Below are positions 1-5,705 of a stretch of 6,338 nucleotides of DNA, piece after piece. Both the position numbers and the translations under genes were made by a program. The notes beneath the pieces were generated by a model. The model was not told the DNA's origin. It worked only from the letters and a program-made list of their open reading frames with translations, and did no database searches. Numbering within the stretch: position 1 is the stretch's first letter; each line of letters begins with the position of its first letter. The stretch comes from Bacteroidales bacterium Bact_23 (GTDB taxonomy: Bacteria; Bacteroidota; Bacteroidia; Bacteroidales; Lentimicrobiaceae): the NCBI GenBank assembly GCA_001603685.1, contig LUZO01000158.1, positions 1 to 6,338 of the forward strand. Direction: 5' to 3'.

Positions 1-134
1 CCATTCTTGAAGCGTTCATGTGGCGCACAAAACAGGAGGCTAAATTCAACTTCTACTTTTCGAAACTGCTGGCCATAGGGGTGGTTACCATCTGGAATTT
101 TCTGGCAAACCTGAATTACACTTTTCTTCACTGA
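1..134 (+). CDS. GtrA-like family membrane protein, C-terminal fragment
   Basis: The frame that begins with the codon at position 3 is open to a TGA at 132-134 and encodes the last 43 residues of a protein whose start lies left of the window. The tail holds a hydrophobic helix, KLLAIGVVTIWNFLANLNYT, followed by a Phe near the end (FLH-stop). This matches the last membrane segment of GtrA-like proteins, where a helix with a conserved Asn-Phe-x-x-Asn pattern ends in an aromatic Thr-Phe. GtrA family members are small four-helix membrane proteins thought to help move polyprenyl-linked sugars across the inner membrane for cell-surface glycan modification. It is the only plus-strand gene in the window and converges on the ChaN-like gene with a 3-base gap. 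The call rests on one helix only, so another small polytopic protein is possible. Confidence 0.6.
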   Translation, partial: ILEAFMWRTKQEAKFNFYFSKLLAIGVVTIWNFLANLNYTFLH

Positions 135-144
135 TTGTCAGTGA
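128..144 (+). terminator. Stop-codon hairpin between converging genes, possible weak terminator
   Basis: TCACTGA (128-134) and TCAGTGA (138-144) form a perfect 7-bp inverted repeat around a 3-base TTG loop, and a G:U pair could add one more step. The plus-strand RNA then runs into only four U residues (146-149). The minus-strand RNA meets a purine-rich stretch with no U tract. It could act as a weak intrinsic terminator for the GtrA-like gene or as a 3'-end stabilising hairpin for both mRNAs. The stem is short and the U tract poor, so termination is uncertain. Confidence 0.35.
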
Positions 145-1004
145 GTTTTGGTCATCGTTTCGGGAATAACCAGGATGAAATCGGCTTTACCGGCATTCTC
201 CGAAGCGAGGCTGTCAACCGAGGGTTGTTCTGCACTTTTTATGGTAACGATCTTCAGGTCAGGTCTTTCATGCTTCAGATACCACATAATTCCCTCGTAA
301 TTATCAGAATGATAGGTTCCGTGGTAGTGCAGGAATGTTTTTCCCGGAGCAAGGTTTTTGAGGATAAAATGCGCCATGGTGGCATCCTTGATTGCCTGAG
401 CTTTGGGGAGGTTCTCATTAACATGGCCGCCTGATCCGCCCATCATTTCCATCATTCCCTTGTATCCCGGCAGCGCGGCATCGTAGGCAGGCGGCAGGGG
501 GGCGATGTATTGCTTTGCTTCCGCACTGAGCGTCTCAAGACCTTCAAATCCTTCGCTGTTCACCAGGGCAGCATACCGGCGCGGAATGTTGGTAGCAACG
601 AACGGTATGCCGTTGTCGCGGGCGAAAACCAGCAGCGGCTTGTAATCGGTTTTGTAATTGGGCCACAGCCTGGCCTGAGCCTCAAAGTTTCTGTCGTTCA
701 GTTTTTTCGATAAAAACTCATCGACCATCAGTGCGTTGTCCGATTCAAACATCTCGGCACCCAGCACCAGTTTATTGCCAAGCTGCTCATACATGGCTTT
801 AGTGAGCTCAAGCTGAAGCCAGTGGCTGATGGGATTGTTGTGCAGCTCGCCGAAAAGGACAACATCGGCTTCAGCCGACGCTTTAACAAGCCTGTCGAAC
901 GAAGTGGCCTTGCCTTTTGCGGTATATAGCTTGTAGGCGGGCATATCGCCTTTCATGGCTGTAAGGGTGGTAAAGATTACCATAAGGTACAACAGTTTTT
1001 TCAT
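138..1004 (-). CDS. ChaN/TIKI-superfamily exported protein (haem-binding uptake type)
   Basis: A 288-residue protein of the ChaN-like family (DUF399, 'cofactor haem-binding' domain), related to the TIKI/TraB superfamily. Family members such as Campylobacter ChaN bind haem and are linked to iron uptake; a role in haem or iron handling is inferred here, not shown. Residues 1-17 look like a signal peptide (MKKLLYLMVIFTTLTA), so the protein should be exported to the periplasm. It has no lipobox Cys, although many relatives are annotated as lipoproteins. Family hallmarks are GELH at 52-55 with a second His at 61, GAEMFE at 82-87, WPNY at 114-117, NIPRR at 139-143 and a His-rich FLHYHGTYH at 224-232. 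A Met/Gly-rich stretch (MMEMMGGSGGH, 184-194) sits in the middle. The ATG follows a very A-rich leader with no clear Shine-Dalgarno site. It lies 113 bases downstream of cdd and converges on the GtrA-like gene. Confidence 0.85.
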   Translation of the reverse strand: MKKLLYLMVIFTTLTAMKGDMPAYKLYTAKGKATSFDRLVKASAEADVVLFGELHNNPISHWLQLELTKAMYEQLGNKLVLGAEMFESDNALMVDEFLSKKLNDRNFEAQARLWPNYKTDYKPLLVFARDNGIPFVATNIPRRYAALVNSEGFEGLETLSAEAKQYIAPLPPAYDAALPGYKGMMEMMGGSGGHVNENLPKAQAIKDATMAHFILKNLAPGKTFLHYHGTYHSDNYEGIMWYLKHERPDLKIVTIKSAEQPSVDSLASENAGKADFILVIPETMTKTH

Positions 1005-1117
1005 TCCGGTTTTTTATTGTTTTTTAAACGGGTTTTTTTAATTGTCGAAAGCATTCCCGGCTGATTGCACGGTTTGGCTTTCAAGGTCTGTAATTGCGAA
1101 TCAAAGGTTATCTGGTC

Positions 1118-1603
1118 TTACTTCAGGTTGGCCGCCGTAAAGGTGAGCGGCAGCAGATTTTCCATGCCATCAACCACTATGGTTTTACCGGTTTCGCCCG
1201 AAAAAATGACCCTGATTTTCTTTTTCTGACGGTGTTCGTACTCGGCAAGTACTTGTCTGCATGCTCCGCAGGGCGAAACGGGTTCGATAACCCTGCGGTC
1301 GTCCGTATCGATGGTAACCGCCACCGCTTCGATAACTGAATCGGGATACATCGAAGAGGCTGCAAAAAGAGCCACCCGTTCGGCGCAAAGCCCTGAAGGG
1401 TAGGCGGCATTCTCCTGATTGCTTCCGATTACAATTTCGCCGTTGCTGAGTCTTACCGCAGCGCCCACCCTGAAAGCGGAGTAGGGAGCATAGGCTTTTT
1501 CGGCTGCCTCGCGCGCTTTTTTCAGCAGCCCGGCATCGGTAACTCTGAGTTTGTCAGTATTGTTTGATGAGCTGTACCGTAGTGTAAGCGTCTTTTCATT
1601 CAT
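1118..1603 (-). CDS. cdd: Cytidine deaminase
   Basis: A 161-residue cytoplasmic enzyme that deaminates cytidine and deoxycytidine to uridine and deoxyuridine in pyrimidine salvage. The family signature is complete: SAFRVGAAV (42-50), the nucleoside-binding NQENAAYPSG (62-71), CAER with zinc ligand Cys73 and proton-shuttle Glu75, and PCGACRQ with zinc ligands Cys112 and Cys115. Three cysteine ligands instead of Cys-His-Cys, together with the short length, place it with the small homotetrameric deaminases rather than the larger dimeric E. coli type. The length is slightly above the usual 130-140 because of an N-terminal extension of about 20 residues (MNEKTLTLRYSSSNNTDKL), a feature common in Bacteroidota homologues as far as I recall. 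It starts 58 bases after the ligase gene stop and may be co-transcribed with it or use its own promoter. Confidence 0.95.
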   Translation of the reverse strand: MNEKTLTLRYSSSNNTDKLRVTDAGLLKKAREAAEKAYAPYSAFRVGAAVRLSNGEIVIGSNQENAAYPSGLCAERVALFAASSMYPDSVIEAVAVTIDTDDRRVIEPVSPCGACRQVLAEYEHRQKKKIRVIFSGETGKTIVVDGMENLLPLTFTAANLK

Positions 1604-1624
1604 GAAATGGTCAGATTTTAGACG

Positions 1625-1657
1625 CTAAGGTAAGAAATTATTTGTAACGAACCGAAA
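1625..1657 (-). promoter_or_regulatory. Weak candidate Bacteroidota-type promoter before cdd
   Basis: On the minus strand TACCTTAG (1632 to 1625) differs by one base from the Bacteroidota -7 consensus TAnnTTTG. A TTTC (1657 to 1654) lies 21 bases upstream of it, where a TTTG about 19 bases away would be ideal. Transcription would start about 15 bases before the cdd ATG. Both boxes are imperfect and the region is AT-rich, so a chance match is quite possible. Confidence 0.2.
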
Positions 1658-1661
1658 ACAG

Positions 1662-3335
1662 TTATTCTGTTATCACCTCCTTGCTCCGGCGGCAACTGAA
1701 AAGCAGCAGTGAATTAAAGAAAGCAAAAAATGTTGCACCAGCCTGAGTTTCAAGGGTATCTTCGGTGAACATCGACACAAAGACAATGACGAAAAATACT
1801 ACATAGTAGTAATTGCGGAATTTGCCCAGCTTCAGGGGCGGGAAAATCAGTGTAAAGAGGAACCAGATAAATCCGAAAACGCCGAAAGCGATGAAGACCG
1901 CCAGGAATTGGTTGTGCGACCGTTTCCTGAAATCGCCCTGCAGTTTCGAACCGGTTTCATTGTATGCGTTTGCGAACGCCTCATTCAGATCGCCGGTTCC
2001 TACACCGGTAAGCCAATGCTTCTTTACGATGTAAACGGATGTTTTCCAGTATTCTACGCGTTGCATCACCGATGAGGCGTTTGCATCGCCATAGGCTTTG
2101 TAGTTTGTATATCCCATGGCAATCTGTTCGAACCTCGACTTCAGGTTGAAGCTCTCAAGAGTGCTGGCATTGGCCACGCCGTTTTCTATGTGCCTGATCT
2201 CTTCATCCGTTAGTGCGCTGATTCCCAGGGCATCTTTCCTCAGATTTTTTGAATGCAGAAAGCGTATCAGCGTATGGCTGAGCTCCTGGCCTTTGTTGTC
2301 AAGCCCGTCGTAATCCAGATTGCTGCGCCGGTTCCACTCGTTCCGCAATTCGGTCGGGCAAAGATAGAGTCCCACATACTGCCCGTTTTCAATCCCGAAT
2401 GAACAGGTGTCGTGAAGGTACGGGGTGCCGGATTCGGTGTACTGGTCGAGTGTGGCGAAATCAACCGGATCAGTCCGGGTGTAATTTCTCACGAAGGTCA
2501 TGAAATAGTATACCGAGAAAATTACAAGCAAAACGGTAAGAGCGGCAACCGTAAGCCGCAGCATGTGTCCTTTGGCAGTAAAAATGTAATAAAACACCAG
2601 CATGATGCCGAGCAGGGCGGTGATGGCAATGCCGGTAATCGATTCGAGGATAAACAGAAAGAGCGTAAACCAGAGTATCCCTGCAATAATCAGGTAGCGT
2701 TCCGTTTTGCTCCTGAAATCTTTTTTTACCAGGAAATAAATCAGGATAAAAATGGCAAAGCAGATGGTCAGGCTGAAGCGTATGTGCGAAATGAAGATGC
2801 TCAGCTCGCGCGGGTCGCTGATATGCTTTGTGAGTAAAACATAGATGCTGGCAATCGTTCCTGAGAATACGGCCAGAATGAAAAATACCATCAGGCTGCG
2901 GAACCTGTCGGGGGCAAGTGCCGGCGAGGTAGCCAGAATCACCGGAAGGCTGAGAAGAGGAAGTTTGATTCTCAGGTCTTTCAGCGCGTAATTGAGGTCG
3001 TATGAGTAAAAGGTGCCGGCAACATGAAGCAGATAAAACGAAATCACCACCATGGCTGCCGGATTGTTGAACAGCATCCTGAATTTGCCGCCCAGGTTTT
3101 TGCCCGCCCGAATCAGGAAAGAGCCGGAAGCCCGACGGTTTTCCCCTTCTCCGGTGTTTCGGGCCTTATCGTTTTTTATACCCTGAAAAAGCCAAACACC
3201 AAGCAGGAAAAACTGCGAAATACTCATTCCGAATTCCGATAGCGGAATGGAAACAGCCAGCAATACCAGCGCATAAAACATCAGCGACGAAGCATCCGTC
3301 TTAACGCTCAGGGCATGCCTTGCTGTTCCGGCCAT
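1662..3335 (-). CDS. O-antigen ligase / polymerase family membrane protein (Wzy_C/WaaL type)
   Basis: A 557-residue polytopic inner-membrane protein. Hydrophobic helices are visible at about 20-50, 92-108, 124-140, 147-168, 186-203, 214-230, 233-252, 259-282, 474-498, 509-524 and 534-547, with a hydrophilic loop of about 190 residues at 283-473, presumably periplasmic. Wzy_C-type marks are the SHIRFSL motif with its Arg in a helix (183-189), the loop segment YWKTSVYIVKKHWLTGVGTG (429-448), and SHNQFLAVFIAFGVFGF (473-489), which is the classical HN-x-x-L motif before the next helix. The family transfers undecaprenyl-linked glycans onto lipid A core (WaaL), polymerises O-units (Wzy) or glycosylates proteins (PglL); sequence alone does not separate these. 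Cys311 and Cys326 in the loop could form a disulfide. The start is bounded by an in-frame TAA one codon upstream of the ATG; a second ATG at residue 19, just before the first helix, is an alternative. It starts 20 bases after the protease stop, so it is probably in the same operon. No glycan gene cluster surrounds it. Confidence 0.85.
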   Translation of the reverse strand: MAGTARHALSVKTDASSLMFYALVLLAVSIPLSEFGMSISQFFLLGVWLFQGIKNDKARNTGEGENRRASGSFLIRAGKNLGGKFRMLFNNPAAMVVISFYLLHVAGTFYSYDLNYALKDLRIKLPLLSLPVILATSPALAPDRFRSLMVFFILAVFSGTIASIYVLLTKHISDPRELSIFISHIRFSLTICFAIFILIYFLVKKDFRSKTERYLIIAGILWFTLFLFILESITGIAITALLGIMLVFYYIFTAKGHMLRLTVAALTVLLVIFSVYYFMTFVRNYTRTDPVDFATLDQYTESGTPYLHDTCSFGIENGQYVGLYLCPTELRNEWNRRSNLDYDGLDNKGQELSHTLIRFLHSKNLRKDALGISALTDEEIRHIENGVANASTLESFNLKSRFEQIAMGYTNYKAYGDANASSVMQRVEYWKTSVYIVKKHWLTGVGTGDLNEAFANAYNETGSKLQGDFRKRSHNQFLAVFIAFGVFGFIWFLFTLIFPPLKLGKFRNYYYVVFFVIVFVSMFTEDTLETQAGATFFAFFNSLLLFSCRRSKEVITE

Positions 3336-3355
3336 GGCTTAACTGATTTCAGGAT

Positions 3356-5035
3356 TTATGACTTGTTGCCCGGTGTTGAACCTGCAGTGGTAAGGATCTT
3401 TTTGTATGAATTTTGATCTCCAAGGATCTCAATCGCCTTTTTAACCTCTTGATCTTCAGTAACTGCAGCCTCTACACGCCCTTTCTGCATATAGTACCTG
3501 GCAACAATCTCGTTGCGCAGCATCGACCTGATTTCATCGCTGAATTTTTCGAGGTCTGCCTGCTTGTTGTGCATCATCTTCGATTCAAGCATTTCGAATT
3601 CCGTTTTCAGCTCGTCGAAATATTTCTCGGTTTCGGCGGTTTTCTTCAGCTCGCTGAGCATCTTTTCGCTTCTGGTTGTATAGTCATACTCCTTGTTCTG
3701 CAGCCAGTTTACGAAATCGGCGTATATTTCGTCGGTGATGACAAAATCCCTTGCGGGAGGAATCTCTGCATGGGTTCTTTTAAAGTGGTTGGCATAGTCA
3801 AAAATCAGGTAGCGGCTGAGGAGGCTGGCTGAAATGTTGCTCAGCAGCGGCTGCTCCATAACGATATCGGGGATGATTCCGCCGCCGTCGTAAACCAGCC
3901 TACCGGCCTGGGTTTTAAAGGTATTGATGAGCGAGTCCGGAATTTTTACCGACCGGCCTGTGCTGTCCTTGTGTCCGTAGTCGATGGCCTGAATGCAGCG
4001 GCCACTGGGGATGTAGTATTTGGCTACGGTTACCTTCATCTGGGTGTTGTAGCTCAGCGGAATGATGTTCTGTACCAGTCCTTTTCCAAAAGTGCGCTCG
4101 CCTATGATTACGGCCCGGTCGAGGTCCTGCAGGGCGCCGGCTACAATTTCAGAGGCCGAAGCGCTGAAACCGTTTACCAGTACCGCAACCGGAATATCAG
4201 TATCAACCGGCTGAACGATGGTTTTGTACGATTTGTTTCTGTCGGGGCCTTTCCCTTTTGTACTTACCACCAGTTCTCCTTTTTTTACAAACAGGTTGGT
4301 GATGTTTACCGCTTCGCTAAGCAGTCCGCCGCCGTTATCGCGCAGGTCGATGATCAGCCCTTTCAGGTTTCCGCTTTCGCGCAGTTTCAGGAACGCCTCT
4401 TTAAATTCCTTGCCCGAATTCTGGGTAAATCCGCTCAGTTTGATGTAGCCCGTTTCATTGTCGAGCATCAGCGAGTGGGTAACATTTGGTATGGTAACCT
4501 TTTCGCGGATGACCTCTATTTCAACCGGCGATTTTTCGCCGTCGCGCCCGATCAGCAGTTTCAGGGAGGTGCCGGGCTGGCCTTTCAGTACACTGGAAAC
4601 ATCGCTCACCGATTTTCCCTTTGTGTCTTTGCCGTTCACCTTCAGGATGCGGTCGCCGAACTGAAGGCCTGCTTTCAGCGAAGGCGAACCTTCATAAGGC
4701 TCCGAAATTACAACATAATCGCCCTGTTTGTGGATAAGAGCACCGATTCCGCCATACTGACCGGTAGTCATAAAGGTAAAGTCCTCAATCTCGGCTTCCG
4801 ATATAAATACGGTATAGGGGTCGAGTTTATCCAGCATTGCATCAATGCCGGTTTTTATGAGATCGCCATGTTGCAGGTCGTCAACATAGTTGTTGTTGAG
4901 CTCTTTGTACATGGTGGCGAATATGTCGAGGTTTTTCGATATCTCGAAACTGGAGGAGGTGATCTGTGCTCCGGCGTTTATGCCCAACGCCAGTAAAAGA
5001 GCAGAAATGGCGAATAGTTTGTATAAGTATTTCAT
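3356..5035 (-). CDS. S41 family C-terminal processing peptidase (CtpA/Prc-like) with PDZ domain
   Basis: A 559-residue exported serine protease of family S41 that trims or degrades envelope proteins. Using numbering from the GTG two codons upstream: a signal peptide covers about 3-25 (KYLYKLFAISALLLALGINA, then GAQ), a PDZ domain about 95-180 (YGGIGALI, then GLQFGDRILKVNG), and the S41 core about 195-395. The core contains LRDNGGGLLSEAV (233-245), the nucleophile Ser295 in GFSASASEI, and Lys320 and Gln324 in FGKGLVQ. The Ser-Lys spacing of 25 and Lys-Gln spacing of 4 match those of Prc and CtpB. KYYIPSGRCIQ (341-351) and GGGIIPDIV (386-394) complete the core. A charged, mostly helical tail of about 165 residues follows. 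I prefer the ATG at 5033-5035 to the in-frame GTG at 5039-5041 because it begins directly with the Lys of the signal peptide; no Shine-Dalgarno site decides this. It follows yidD by 30 bases. Confidence 0.95.
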   Translation of the reverse strand: MKYLYKLFAISALLLALGINAGAQITSSSFEISKNLDIFATMYKELNNNYVDDLQHGDLIKTGIDAMLDKLDPYTVFISEAEIEDFTFMTTGQYGGIGALIHKQGDYVVISEPYEGSPSLKAGLQFGDRILKVNGKDTKGKSVSDVSSVLKGQPGTSLKLLIGRDGEKSPVEIEVIREKVTIPNVTHSLMLDNETGYIKLSGFTQNSGKEFKEAFLKLRESGNLKGLIIDLRDNGGGLLSEAVNITNLFVKKGELVVSTKGKGPDRNKSYKTIVQPVDTDIPVAVLVNGFSASASEIVAGALQDLDRAVIIGERTFGKGLVQNIIPLSYNTQMKVTVAKYYIPSGRCIQAIDYGHKDSTGRSVKIPDSLINTFKTQAGRLVYDGGGIIPDIVMEQPLLSNISASLLSRYLIFDYANHFKRTHAEIPPARDFVITDEIYADFVNWLQNKEYDYTTRSEKMLSELKKTAETEKYFDELKTEFEMLESKMMHNKQADLEKFSDEIRSMLRNEIVARYYMQKGRVEAAVTEDQEVKKAIEILGDQNSYKKILTTAGSTPGNKS

Positions 5036-5065
5036 ATTCACTAAGTTGTAACTTGTTTGAAATTG

Positions 5066-5287
5066 TCAGGGGACAGGGTCGTAACCGCTGCCACCCCAGG
5101 GATTACACGAAAGCACTCTTTTTATCGTAAGCCATCCGCCTTTGAAAGGGCCGTGTTTGCGCAGCGCTTCTATCCCGTATTGCGAGCAGGTGGGAGTGTA
5201 GCGGCATGATGGCGGCAGGTATGGCGAAAGAGCTATCTGATACAATCGGATTATCCCTACCATGATGTTAACCAGAAGCTTTCTCAT
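5066..5287 (-). CDS. yidD: Membrane protein insertion efficiency factor YidD
   Basis: A 73-residue protein of the YidD family (formerly DUF37, 'haemolytic domain'), which assists YidC-dependent insertion of inner-membrane proteins at the cytoplasmic face of the membrane. An amphipathic N-terminal segment (LLVNIMVGIIRLYQIALSP, 4-22) is followed by the signature SCRYTPTCSQYGIEAL (27-42) with Cys28 and Cys34, then HGPFKGGW (45-52) and CNPWGGSGYDPVP (61-73) with Cys61. The length is typical of the family. The ATG chosen lies inside the 3' end of rnpA, giving a 20-base overlap in another frame, which suggests translational coupling. An AGGA sits just before the ATG but is closer than an ideal Shine-Dalgarno site. 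A start at Met9 would remove the overlap but would cut into the conserved N-terminal helix. yidC is not in the window. Confidence 0.96.
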   Translation of the reverse strand: MRKLLVNIMVGIIRLYQIALSPYLPPSCRYTPTCSQYGIEALRKHGPFKGGWLTIKRVLSCNPWGGSGYDPVP

Positions 5288-5648
5288 AATCCTGAATTAA
5301 ACGCTGAAAGAGCTGAATTATTATTGATTCCAGGGTGTTATATTCCGGAATTTCCTTGCCAATGTAAATCAAACCCAGATTGAGTTTGCGGTTGCCGGGC
5401 AGTTGAGCCAGCATCCGTTTGTTTTTTCGATATATCTCTCTGATTATCCGTTTTATACGATTTCGTTTGACCGCTTGTTTGAAGTTGTGTTTGGGAACGC
5501 TTATCAGCAGTTTTGTAGCCGTAGCATCTTCTCCGGCCGGTAGCCAGATGAGTTTTATCGGATGACGGAACAGAGATCTGCCTTCGCGAAAAAGCCGGTT
5601 AATTTCGGTTGCGCTGCAAAGTCGTTCTTCTTTTCTGAAAGTCTGCAT
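5268..5648 (-). CDS. rnpA: Ribonuclease P protein component
   Basis: A 126-residue basic protein that binds the catalytic RNase P RNA and helps it recognise pre-tRNA when removing 5' leaders. The N-terminus has the usual FRKEERLCSATEINRLFREG (4-23), followed by the beta strands LIWLPA and KLLISVPK. The RNR signature is intact as FKQAVKRNRIKRIIREIYRK (56-75). The C-terminal helix (LESIIIQLFQRLIQDYEK, 106-123) closes the fold. Length and order match the family. It starts 57 bases after the hemD stop, and its last 20 bases overlap yidD. In many bacteria rpmH precedes rnpA; here a hemD-type gene takes that place, an arrangement I associate with Bacteroidota. No clear promoter is seen in the hemD-rnpA gap, so read-through from hemD is likely. 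Confidence 0.96.
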   Translation of the reverse strand: MQTFRKEERLCSATEINRLFREGRSLFRHPIKLIWLPAGEDATATKLLISVPKHNFKQAVKRNRIKRIIREIYRKNKRMLAQLPGNRKLNLGLIYIGKEIPEYNTLESIIIQLFQRLIQDYEKASG

Positions 5649-5705
5649 AGCAACACATATTGTTGATTAACGGCAGCAAAAGGCAGCTCCGGCTGAGTTA
5701 ACAGC

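Noticed and set aside
1094..1410. Several open frames on both strands overlapping cdd
   Set aside because: The cytidine deaminase frame has all zinc and substrate motifs intact; the others are out-of-frame readings of the same DNA.
2412..2837. Plus-strand open frame (141 codons) opposite the ligase gene
   Set aside because: Its product is low-complexity, hydrophilic and without family motifs, and it is fully antisense to the well-supported membrane protein.
3971..4996. Long plus-strand open frame (341 codons) opposite the protease gene
   Set aside because: It lies entirely antisense to a protease with intact signal peptide, PDZ and catalytic motifs. Its product has no recognisable motif and a composition typical of an antisense reading. 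It is best explained by codon bias of the true gene.
5651..5665. CAACA-N5-TGTTG inverted repeat 2 bases before the rnpA start
   Set aside because: A 5-bp stem that is mostly A:U would be unstable. With nothing else supporting it as a translational operator, chance is the simpler explanation.
5684..5695. CAGC-N4-GCTG hairpin in the hemD-rnpA gap, with four T downstream on the minus strand
   Set aside because: A 4-bp stem with a non-standard loop and a short T run is too weak to call a terminator, and the close gene packing favours read-through.
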